NCBI GenBank assembly: GCA_030054025.1
Contig: JASGCQ010000002.1
Span: 1-64,000 of the forward strand
Length of the DNA: 64,000 nucleotides
From: Phycisphaerales bacterium
GTDB taxonomy: Bacteria > Bacteroidota > Bacteroidia > Chitinophagales > Chitinophagaceae
Direction: 5' to 3'
Shown: piece after piece, positions 1 to 8,203 of the stretch
Layout of the letters: every line of letters starts with the position of its first letter
How positions within the stretch are numbered: the stretch's first letter is position 1
Position numbers and translations under genes: made by a program
The notes under the pieces: model-generated
Database searches by the model: none
Told to the model about the DNA's origin: nothing
What the model saw: only the letters and a program-made list of their open reading frames with translations

Positions 1-381
1 CATACCGCTAAGGTAAGTAATTTTGTTTACAATTACGGACAGTCATTTAAAATAAAGTTCTTTTTTACAAGCATAATAACAATTATTTTTTTTAATGAAG
101 TTAGTGATTTGAATTACAGAATGAATTATTAGAATTCCATGATTTTGAACCTTTAGATTTGCTACCATTTAACGGCAAAAAACATAGTTTAATGACAATT
201 AATTTTAGAATTTATTTTTCTTTACCCACAAATCCAAAACAATAAAGAATTACGAATTGATATTGCATATTAATTTTCTGTCATTGAAATTTACAATTAC
301 AAATTTCAAGGTATCAAACTACTTTGTTGTATCTTGACCACCAAAATATAGAATGAAAAATAATCATAAAATGTATTTCAT
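1..381 (-). pseudogene. possible decayed immunity-like ORF downstream of the last RHS toxin segment
   Basis: Reverse strand from ATG at 381 reads MKYIL*LFFILYFGGQDTTK*FDTLKFVIVNFNDRKLICNINS*..., a signal-peptide-like start (compare MKYILSLIVILFLY of ORF 5820..6323) broken by in-frame stops; AT-rich, no intact ORF. Confidence 0.3.
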
Positions 382-502
382 TGTAAAGTATTTTTATTAT
401 TTGAAAACTTCGAAGCGTATTTATATAAATAATTTAGTGGTTTTTTGAATTGTCTCACAATCTTATAGGTTTTGATATAAATTTACTATTTTAGTAAAAC
501 AT

Positions 503-2077
503 TTAGGAAAGGCGGATACAAGTTTTTGGCGTCCTGGGCTTAGATTCACTTCCACTAGGCTTCTTATTCCCACCAGATCCCCCGCCTTTATTCCCACCAG
601 ATCCCCCGCCTTTATTCCCACCAGATCCCCCGCCTTTATTCCCGCCATATTTCGCAGGCTTATCTTTTTTGTCATCATATCTTAATCTGACAGGAGATTT
701 TTGTTTGTTTGAAGGAACTAAAGGTGATGATCCACTTTCATCTGTAGGGTCATCCAACACAACCATACTACCAGCAATTCTTTTCTCTTCTACCTTTTCA
801 GCCATTTCATCTGGTGTTGCATTGGGATTCTCAATACCTATTTGTTGACCAACAAAATTGTTATGAAGATCCATGTTCATTTGATTTTGTTTAATTTTAT
901 CTTCATCATCAAGTGCTTCGTGTGCTTTACCAAGCTTATTAGCTAAAACAAATCCAAAAGACTGAGTATTTAATGCATTAAAATAAGCATGTCTAAAGGC
1001 ATCAGCTTCATCATTATAAAAATTTGTTTTTTCGCTTTCGGTACCTGTAAATAATTCAGCAGTTTTTTGAAACGCTAAATCTCTGTTTTTTTGAAGTTGG
1101 TTGATAATATGAAAGTTGGTTGATATTACCTTCTTTTCCTCAAATGTTAGTTTTTGCCACTGGTCATATTTAGTACCTTCTAAGCCATCCATATCAACCA
1201 TCCAAATTGGATTGTTACTTGCAAATTGATAAGGCGTGAGCATTGGGAATTTACTAGTCAGAGGGTCAACAGAAAGGAAGCGCCCAAGCCTTGTGTCTTG
1301 TATTCGTGCTTCATAATTTATTGAGTTTCCAATTCCCTTCGCTTCATTATCTTTCTCTTGTCCATTAAACCCAAAACGATAATTATCTTTTTCGTCGCAG
1401 ATGGTAACGAGTACATCGCGTGGGGTGTATTCACTCAGAATATGTAGTGTCGCTCCGTAAGTAACTGCTGATAAGGGTACAAATGCCCCTGCGCCCACGG
1501 GGCTAGTGCGGTACTCTAAAAGGGTGGCGCCGCCTGCTGCTATGGCGGCGTGGTCTGTACTAAAATCTATAGAGTAGGGCTGCCCACTCGGTATCGTTTG
1601 CCAATCTTGCGGGGTGCTGTAGCGGCTAAGCCCTGCCCCTGCATATTGGCGGATACGGGCTTCTACCATCACGCCGGGGCTATGGCTGATGCTGATGCTC
1701 AGACCTTGGATGGCCTGGGCGGTATCGGGGTGCAGGTGTAGATAGCTATACACGGGCGCGGGCTCGCCTGCTAGGTCTATGCGGTATTCGGCGGCAGAGT
1801 CGGGCCCTGCGGCTGCGGTCAGTACTTTGCCCCCTATATGCTGGCTGGCTGGCAATAGGTGATAGACGTAGGGTTTTTCGGCCGCAACAGTAGCTGCTTT
1901 GGGCAGCTCATGCACATCGGGTATGCTGGGGTCGCCGTAGTGTAATACATGCCCAGTTAAAGAGCCCCAAGGAAGCGGGAAAAACTTAATAGGTAATAAG
2001 CTAAGTACATTAATACGCTTGCTGATGGTAATGCAATGTTTGGCTGTATCGCTAATATAGCGGCCGGGCATGTACAT
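503..2077 (-). CDS. RHS repeat-associated core fragment with DUF6973-like C-terminal toxin domain and Gly-rich tail
   Basis: RHS core signature YRFGFNGQEKDNE...YEARIQDTRLGRFLSVDPL; variable domain with DEADAFRHAYFNAL...HE...MDLHNNFVGQQIG; tail (GGGSGGNK)n...PKTCIRLS. The reading frame continues upstream of the called Met (…SAQDYFPFGMYMPGRY), so it is a 5'-truncated RHS gene. Confidence 0.8.
   Translation of the reverse strand: MYMPGRYISDTAKHCITISKRINVLSLLPIKFFPLPWGSLTGHVLHYGDPSIPDVHELPKAATVAAEKPYVYHLLPASQHIGGKVLTAAAGPDSAAEYRIDLAGEPAPVYSYLHLHPDTAQAIQGLSISISHSPGVMVEARIRQYAGAGLSRYSTPQDWQTIPSGQPYSIDFSTDHAAIAAGGATLLEYRTSPVGAGAFVPLSAVTYGATLHILSEYTPRDVLVTICDEKDNYRFGFNGQEKDNEAKGIGNSINYEARIQDTRLGRFLSVDPLTSKFPMLTPYQFASNNPIWMVDMDGLEGTKYDQWQKLTFEEKKVISTNFHIINQLQKNRDLAFQKTAELFTGTESEKTNFYNDEADAFRHAYFNALNTQSFGFVLANKLGKAHEALDDEDKIKQNQMNMDLHNNFVGQQIGIENPNATPDEMAEKVEEKRIAGSMVVLDDPTDESGSSPLVPSNKQKSPVRLRYDDKKDKPAKYGGNKGGGSGGNKGGGSGGNKGGGSGGNKKPSGSESKPRTPKTCIRLS
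567..646. repeat. 24-bp in-frame tandem repeat (ttcccaccagatcccccgccttta) x3 plus partial, encoding GGNKGGGS
   Basis: Three perfect consecutive copies at 567-590, 591-614 and 615-638 plus a partial copy. Confidence 0.95.
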
Positions 2078-2323
2078 ACCAAAGGGGAAATAATCTTGTG
2101 CGCTTGCTATATTGGCATTGTAGCCGAATGTGCGGAAGCCCTGTGCGCTAGCCGTCTGTCCCTTGTCTCTTTTTTTTATTTTCGTTTGGGTTTTGAAGGT
2201 TAGCTAATATAAAAAGGACACCTAATGCCACTTTCTATTTTTTCTCTAGTTTGTTTTTTTACCATCACTAACTCTGATACACTACCAAATCTGATACACT
2301 ACCCCCACTACCCACCAAGGCGA

Positions 2324-2833
2324 CTACCTCACAATTATTGTTAAAGCTCCTATCTCATTTTTATTTTTACAATCTACAAATACCATTTTTACTGTATCAT
2401 TTGTTTTGGTATAGAATTGACCGCAACACCCAATAATTTCTTTATTATAAGGGTACAAATAACAGCATGACTCTTTTAAAATTCTATTTACTTTAGGTTT
2501 GAATTCAACATTAAGGTACCTATCCCCCTCATAATAGTTTGTGTAATGAAATACAAATCCAAAATAGTGTATTGTATATCTTTTATTAGTCCAAATCTCA
2601 AAATTTTCTTCCCAATTTTCTAACGACTTACCTGAAGGTATAACCACTAAATCGTTGGAAACAAAAATGTTTCTTTTCTTACTTTCCTGAATTGTACCAC
2701 TATTAAAACTAGTAGTATATGTAAATCTCCCATCCAATAATAATATGCTAAGAATATAATAAGAAAGTAAAAAAACAAAAAGAAAAATTAAAACAATATT
2801 GATTTTCATAAAAAAGTTGGGATTTAAATACAA
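2324..2833 (-). CDS. membrane-anchored candidate immunity protein (paralogue of 4429..4920)
   Basis: N-terminal hydrophobic segment; LLLDGRFTYTTSFNSGTIQESKKRNIFVSNDLVVIPSG...DTVKMVFVDCKN aligns throughout with ORF 4429..4920; immediately downstream of toxin ORF 2921..4288. Confidence 0.6.
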   Translation of the reverse strand: MYLNPNFFMKINIVLIFLFVFLLSYYILSILLLDGRFTYTTSFNSGTIQESKKRNIFVSNDLVVIPSGKSLENWEENFEIWTNKRYTIHYFGFVFHYTNYYEGDRYLNVEFKPKVNRILKESCCYLYPYNKEIIGCCGQFYTKTNDTVKMVFVDCKNKNEIGALTIIVR

Positions 2834-2920
2834 ATTAATAATTATTCGATAGTATTAGACATTCATATCCAATTTTATTTTTATTCGCAATCAAATTTAA
2901 AGCACAATTACAAATTTAAA

Positions 2921-4288
2921 TTATTTTTGTATGACGTTTAAAGTTCCTGGTTCAAAAGTACTTTCAGTAACCTTACCAGAAACATCGCCTTTACTTGAAC
3001 CTTTGCTTGACCCTTTGCTTGACCCTTTTTTTGTATCTCCACCATTAGACCTTATAAGCTGATCACTTATATCAACTCCTGAATTTTTCTTTTTTATTGC
3101 ACTTTGTTTCCCTTGTGGTAGAAAATGATGTATGGTTTCACCCATAACTCCAGCTGTATATTCCCCATCATATAAGCCTCCGGCATTTAATGCTGCTTTC
3201 GGAACTGTTGTACATTGATAACCACTTAAAATTGAATAGTCTGACTTAAATACTCCTGAAGCAGCTTCCCTCATTTTGTCATCAGTAATTTTACTTGTAG
3301 CAATTTGGTAACCCTCATCATATCTTTGAATGATTTTACCATTTTTGTCTTTGTGTGAGGTTGACAGTCCCTTACCATCGTCATAGTCGTCTTTGAAAGT
3401 GTTGTATTCTGAATTTCTAAAGTCTTCAATTGTATTAAAGGGCACACCATTTGTATAATTATCATTTTTAGTTTTTTCGTCTTTAAAATCATTGTCGAAA
3501 GAATAATAACGCCACCCATGTACATCATTACCAATTAAGGCAGCTTGGTGACCTGTCGGATGAAATCCTTCCGGATCGCTTCTAAATGAATGAGAACATA
3601 AAACTATGATGTCTCTTCCATCACCATCTTTACTATAAATGGGCGAATTATCAACAAAATTATAGGGTGATAAATATGGATACTTAAACGCTAAAGGATC
3701 AACAGAAAACCATCTAGCTACTCGGCTATCATAGTAGCGTGCGCCAAAATCGAGATGTGTCCCTCTGCCAAATATATCATTATTCTTTTCTTGTCCGTTA
3801 AACCCAAAACGGTAATAATCGTTTGGGTTTTTCACAAGTTTCACTAGGCGCCAGCGGGTAATTTTTTCTTCGGTGCCAATATGCCCTGTAAATATTATTT
3901 TGCTAAAACCTCGGCCCGCAGGGCTACTGCCTGTTCCACCTGCTCCTGAACTAGCGGCCGTAGTACCGTCTTGCCCAGTGGCATGGTAGGCTAGCTTTAG
4001 ATACACAGTGCTGGTAGTAGGGGTAAAGTCTAATACATAAGTGCCTTCTATACTCATTATGCTACTGGCTATCTCGCGGGGGCGCAGCACTTGGTTGCTA
4101 TCGTGAATAATAAAAAGGACGAGTGACGCCGCTTTCTTTTTTACTATGCTAAGATACAATTCTATTCTAAAATAAACAAATAAAATACCATTATTTTTAA
4201 AACATTTTTTTACCCTAAAACCCTTACCAGTAAAGACTTTCAAGCCACCACCAACAACTTTGATACGCGTGGAGAGTTTTGAATGCAT
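2921..4288 (-). CDS. displaced RHS C-terminal cassette with putative permuted papain-like (H...C) toxin domain
   Basis: RHS core homology from HDSNQVLRP through YYRFGFNGQEK...GRGTHLDFGARYYDSRVARWFSVDPL; toxin domain with FHPTGHQAALIG and QCTTVPKAAL; SSKG repeat tail. The first ~60 residues of the ORF lie upstream of the homology and are probably not native coding sequence. Confidence 0.75.
   Translation of the reverse strand: MHSKLSTRIKVVGGGLKVFTGKGFRVKKCFKNNGILFVYFRIELYLSIVKKKAASLVLFIIHDSNQVLRPREIASSIMSIEGTYVLDFTPTTSTVYLKLAYHATGQDGTTAASSGAGGTGSSPAGRGFSKIIFTGHIGTEEKITRWRLVKLVKNPNDYYRFGFNGQEKNNDIFGRGTHLDFGARYYDSRVARWFSVDPLAFKYPYLSPYNFVDNSPIYSKDGDGRDIIVLCSHSFRSDPEGFHPTGHQAALIGNDVHGWRYYSFDNDFKDEKTKNDNYTNGVPFNTIEDFRNSEYNTFKDDYDDGKGLSTSHKDKNGKIIQRYDEGYQIATSKITDDKMREAASGVFKSDYSILSGYQCTTVPKAALNAGGLYDGEYTAGVMGETIHHFLPQGKQSAIKKKNSGVDISDQLIRSNGGDTKKGSSKGSSKGSSKGDVSGKVTESTFEPGTLNVIQK
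3790..4105. repeat. RHS-core DNA repeat copy 1 (direct repeat of 7385..7708)
   Basis: By eye nearly identical DNA ('tttttcacaagtttcactaggcgccagcgggtaattttttcttcggtgcc...gcagcacttggttgctatcgtg') ending abruptly at 4105. Confidence 0.85.
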
Positions 4289-4428
4289 TAGAGGGTGTTT
4301 TTAGAGCCAAAAATAAAGCGAGAGAGACATTTGCCCCACTCGCTCTGATTATTCTTTCGTAAATTATTGTTGATTTTTATGCTGTTATACTTGCAAAACT
4401 AGCCACCAACAAGATTGATACATTACCT

Positions 4429-4920
4429 CTATCTAATTACAATAGATAATGATCCAATTACATTATCATTTTGACAATCTAAAAATACCATTTTTACAGT
4501 ATCACCAACTTTTCCATCATATTCGTTGCTTAATTTCATAATTTCATCCTTACGAGAATCCCAATAAAAGCATAAGTCTTGAAATATGCTATTGGTTCTT
4601 TTGGGTTTTAAAACAATATTGAGATGCCTGCATCCATCATAATATCTAGTATAGTGAAATAGAAACCCATAGTAGTAAACAAAAGGGTTTCTATTTGTCC
4701 AAATCTCTAAGTCGTTTTCCCAATTTTCAAATGCCTCTCCCGACGGTATCACCACTAAATCTTTTGTTACAAAAATGTTTTTTTCTTTGCTCTCTAAAAT
4801 CGTACTAGCATTGAAACTTGTTTTATACGTAAATTTTCCATCCAATAACATTATGCTAGATACATAATATGCAGATGCTAAAAAGAAAAAGAAAACTATT
4901 ATGCCTAAACGTTTATTCAT
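4429..4920 (-). CDS. membrane-anchored candidate immunity protein (paralogue of 2324..2833)
   Basis: MLLDGKFTYKTSFNASTILESKEKNIFVTKDLVVIPSG...DTVKMVFLDCQN; directly downstream of RHS-toxin ORF 4945..5814. Confidence 0.6.
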   Translation of the reverse strand: MNKRLGIIVFFFFLASAYYVSSIMLLDGKFTYKTSFNASTILESKEKNIFVTKDLVVIPSGEAFENWENDLEIWTNRNPFVYYYGFLFHYTRYYDGCRHLNIVLKPKRTNSIFQDLCFYWDSRKDEIMKLSNEYDGKVGDTVKMVFLDCQNDNVIGSLSIVIR

Positions 4921-4944
4921 AATTATGCTTTTTGAGTATAAAGT

Positions 4945-5814
4945 TTAAAAACGTGGACAGTGCACATTGTTCTTAGGTGTGTGGGGTGTGTGCTTCTTTT
5001 TCTTGTCCTTGTCACCCTTATTATTAGACTTTTTGTCAAATCTTTTAAAGCTATTATCAGATCTATTCAACTGATTGCTTATGTCAACGCCAGAGTTTCT
5101 TGCGTCAATAAGCTTTTGTTTGTGCGAGGGTAATTTATACGTTGCCCCTCTTCCAGATAGAAACAACAACTCTACTGTTGAAACTTCTCCATCCTCCAAA
5201 CCAGCAGCATTCAAAGCTGCTCTTGGCACAGCTGTGCATTGATTTCCTGTAAAAATTGAATAGGAAGATTTAAATACATTTGCAGCAGCTTCCTTCATCT
5301 TTTTGTCTGTGACCGCACTGGTAGCAATTTGATATCCAATGTCATATCGTTGTATAATTTTACCATCTTTGTCTCTATTCGAAGTTGCTAAATTCATACC
5401 ATCATCATAATCTTTTTTAAAGGTGTTATGTGCAGAGTTTTTAAAATCTTCTATACTATTAAAATGTAATGACTTCGAATAATTATTATTACCATTATCA
5501 TCTTTAAAATCATTATCGTAAGAATAATAATCCCAACCTTGTACAGCATTACCTATTAATACAGCCTGATGACCGGTTGGGTGAAACGTTTCTGGATCTG
5601 GTTTAAATGGAGAGGAGCATAAAACTATAATGTCCCTTCCATCCCCATCTTTGCTATAAATTGGAGAATTATCAACAAAATTGTATGGCGATAAATAAGT
5701 ATATTTTAAGGCGAATGGATCAACACTAAACCATCTACCAATTCTACTATCATAATACCTGGCCCCGAAATCATAATGAGTTCCACGCCCATAAATCTCA
5801 ATAAATTGATACAT
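4945..5814 (-). CDS. displaced RHS C-terminal cassette with putative permuted papain-like toxin domain (paralogue of 2921..4288)
   Basis: Starts within the RHS core motif (EIYGRGTHYDFGARYYDSRIGRWFSVDPF); toxin domain FHPTGHQAVLIG...NQCTAVPRAALNAAG parallels ORF 2921..4288. Confidence 0.75.
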   Translation of the reverse strand: MYQFIEIYGRGTHYDFGARYYDSRIGRWFSVDPFALKYTYLSPYNFVDNSPIYSKDGDGRDIIVLCSSPFKPDPETFHPTGHQAVLIGNAVQGWDYYSYDNDFKDDNGNNNYSKSLHFNSIEDFKNSAHNTFKKDYDDGMNLATSNRDKDGKIIQRYDIGYQIATSAVTDKKMKEAAANVFKSSYSIFTGNQCTAVPRAALNAAGLEDGEVSTVELLFLSGRGATYKLPSHKQKLIDARNSGVDISNQLNRSDNSFKRFDKKSNNKGDKDKKKKHTPHTPKNNVHCPRF

Positions 5815-5819
5815 TACCC

Positions 5820-6323
5820 CTACCTTATTGATGAGTTAGTATATTGGCAAACAACTTTTCTATTCATATTATCATACATTACAATAATTCTAACATAATA
5901 ATTTTCGTACCTTAAAGAATAAAAGGAATAAGTAATGTTTTTTATAATTATTGGTTTTAAAATATTTAGGAACAATATGTTTTTTATATCTTTTTTTATT
6001 AATACATCTGATATATATTTTTTGTCGTATTTTATAACGAAATCTTTATTCATTTCAAGACATAGTATATTACTATCAATTGCTTTATAAACATCTTTGT
6101 AGTAGTGTTTAGGAAACATCCCAAACAATTTTATTGAATCAATTTCTGTTCTAGAAATTTTAAGAGTATATGACAAAGGATTAATTACAAAATATTCTTT
6201 GTAGATCTCAATATTATTTAGAACAAAAGAATCACTACAGCTAAATTTATATGTGTCTTTGTTTTTGCTATACGTGTTGATATAAAGAAATAAAATTACA
6301 ATTAATGATAGTATGTATTTCAT
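5820..6323 (-). CDS. candidate immunity protein with N-terminal signal/hydrophobic segment
   Basis: MKYILSLIVILFLYINTYS start; small AT-rich ORF directly downstream of the RHS-metallopeptidase ORF; no recognised family. Confidence 0.5.
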   Translation of the reverse strand: MKYILSLIVILFLYINTYSKNKDTYKFSCSDSFVLNNIEIYKEYFVINPLSYTLKISRTEIDSIKLFGMFPKHYYKDVYKAIDSNILCLEMNKDFVIKYDKKYISDVLIKKDIKNILFLNILKPIIIKNITYSFYSLRYENYYVRIIVMYDNMNRKVVCQYTNSSIR

Positions 6324-6465
6324 AATATATTATTTTTATATTTAAAATTGAATAAATTTTTATATAATAATATAAAATATTTTATTTATTTGAATATTAT
6401 TTAACTTAGGCGAATACAAGTTTTTGGCGCTTTGGGCTTAGATCCACCTCCGCTAGGCTTTTTAT

Positions 6466-6542
6466 TGCCACCAGATCCTCCTCCTTTCCCTCCACCAGAT
6501 CATCCTCCTTTCCATCCACCAGATCCTCCTCCTTTCCCTCCA
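6466..6542. repeat. imperfect 24-bp in-frame tandem repeat encoding GGGSGG(N/W/G)K-type linker
   Basis: ccaccagatcctcctcctttccct-type units, same module as 567..646; one unit carries TGA. Confidence 0.9.
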
Positions 6543-8203
6543 AGCTGATTCTTATGCAACCTTTGTGGTTCTATGGGATCTCCATCATGATTTTTACGCC
6601 CATAACCTTCTTTTTCAAATGCTGTACCTACCTCATCATTTGGCGAATCTTCTTTATCTCTTGTAGCCCATCCTTTCTTTAAACGTCCATAATGAACAGA
6701 TTCATGAAATACAGTTGAAAATAAAGCCATTACTGCTTCAGCTTTATCGTTGTTATTAGCAATAATACCGCCAAAACCAGGAAAATCACCAGCAAGTTCA
6801 AATTCCGCAACTTTCATTATATCGTCATCAATCCAGAAAAAACCTTCTCGACCGTCATCATCAAAAAAGTTCGTTACTCCATCTCTGGATTTATGCATAG
6901 TTTGAGTTTCCCCGTTAATTAATTGAGGAGATCCATCGTCATTCGTATCCCAACCGTCAAGTTCTTGTGCATCAATAAGTGGTCCTTTGTGTGGTGTGAC
7001 CATTTCCTTTATCTGATCTTTACTCAAATGGCTATATTTTTCAAAAGATTTTTGAACAATATTATTAAACATTTCATCAACATTAACCCCATCCAAAAGT
7101 TTCATAACGTCAGGAGGTAGTGGTTGCTTGTAGTATAATTTATCTGCATTCAAAAGCAATATAGCTACATTAGGATATTTTGCAGATAAAGCTGGCGTAA
7201 CTTCAAATTTACCATCCACATCTCTAAAGAATATGGGGCTATTAAAACCAAATCTAAATGTAGTTTGATCTGGAGCTTTAGCTGCTAGTGGGTCAACACT
7301 AAAGTATCTAGCGACTCTCGAGTCATAATACCTTGCACCAAAATCATAATGTGTACCACGTCCATAAATTTCATTCACTTTCTCCTGCCCATTAAAGCCA
7401 AAGCGGTAATAATCGTTAGGGTTTTTCACAAGTTTCACTAGGCGCCAGCGGGTAATTTTTTCTTCGGTGCCTATATGCCCTGTAAGTACTATTTTGCTAA
7501 AGCCTCGGCCCGTAGGGCTGCTGCCCGCTCTGCCTGCTCTGCCTGCTCCTGCACTAGCGGCCGTAGTACCGTCTTGCCCAGTGGCATGGTAGGCTAGGCG
7601 TAAGTATACGGTGCTGGTAGTAGGGGTAAAGTCTAATATATAAGTGCCTTCTATACTCATTATACTGCTAGCTATCTCGCAGGGGCGCAGCACTTGGTTG
7701 CTATCGTGCACTAGCTCATACACAGATGCACGCATTGGGTCGCCCAAGAGCATACTGGCATCTAGCTGTAGCTCGGTATATTGGTTGGCCGTTACGGCTA
7801 TTGGTCGCTCCATGCCATCGCCTATGGTATCGGCCTGTACTTGCAAGGCATCGCCAGGCAAGGTAGTGAGGCTGCCGCCACCCAAGGGGCTTGCCCCTGT
7901 GGGCATCGCCATAAAGGAGAGGGAAGATACACCTGCATCGTGCTCTGCAAGGATGTCCACCCATTGGGTAATGGTATCGGCGGCTAGGTATCGGCCGGGC
8001 ATGAGCATCCCAAAGGGGTAATAATCGTAAGATGCGGTAATGGCAGGGGCAAATACCTTGATGGTATCGAGGCTAGGGCCGCTACCGGTGCCTAACTTTT
8101 TATCGTAACGGTTGTCGCTAATGGTGCTGAGTACATTGCCTAGGTGATTGGTCATCTCGTAGTATCTACGCCCTAAGATAGGGGAAACTGTTCGCTCGTC
8201 CAA
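6500..8203 (-). CDS. RHS repeat-associated core protein (5'-truncated) with putative HExxH metallopeptidase toxin domain
   Basis: RHS core YYEMTNHLGNVLSTISDNR...YDYYPFGMLMPGRY...YYRFGFNGQEK...GRGTHYDFGARYYDSRVARYFSVDPL; toxin region has FHESVHYGR at 6692-6706. Frame is open further upstream to ~8293 (AYRQLPHYAYADLILPDKTETYATDGNSYLDERTVSP). Tail truncated by TGA at 6500-6502. Confidence 0.8.
   Translation of the reverse strand: MDERTVSPILGRRYYEMTNHLGNVLSTISDNRYDKKLGTGSGPSLDTIKVFAPAITASYDYYPFGMLMPGRYLAADTITQWVDILAEHDAGVSSLSFMAMPTGASPLGGGSLTTLPGDALQVQADTIGDGMERPIAVTANQYTELQLDASMLLGDPMRASVYELVHDSNQVLRPCEIASSIMSIEGTYILDFTPTTSTVYLRLAYHATGQDGTTAASAGAGRAGRAGSSPTGRGFSKIVLTGHIGTEEKITRWRLVKLVKNPNDYYRFGFNGQEKVNEIYGRGTHYDFGARYYDSRVARYFSVDPLAAKAPDQTTFRFGFNSPIFFRDVDGKFEVTPALSAKYPNVAILLLNADKLYYKQPLPPDVMKLLDGVNVDEMFNNIVQKSFEKYSHLSKDQIKEMVTPHKGPLIDAQELDGWDTNDDGSPQLINGETQTMHKSRDGVTNFFDDDGREGFFWIDDDIMKVAEFELAGDFPGFGGIIANNNDKAEAVMALFSTVFHESVHYGRLKKGWATRDKEDSPNDEVGTAFEKEGYGRKNHDGDPIEPQRLHKNQLGGKGGGSGGWKGG
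7385..7708. repeat. RHS-core DNA repeat copy 2 (direct repeat of 3790..4105)
   Basis: See 3790..4105; here the homologous segment is internal to the longer RHS core. Confidence 0.85.

Noticed and set aside
567-646. Short regular 24-bp repeats (also 6466-6542) as a possible CRISPR array
   Set aside because: No unique spacers; repeats are directly adjacent and encode an in-frame Gly-rich linker.
463-678. 71-aa ORF with IKAGDLVG repeats
   Set aside because: Out-of-frame reading of the 24-bp repeat inside the RHS gene 503..2077.
7644-8021. Overlapping ORFs (7644..8021 +, 7716..7964 -, 7781..7987 +)
   Set aside because: Alternative frames of the GC-rich RHS core; the 6500..8203 frame carries the recognisable RHS motifs.
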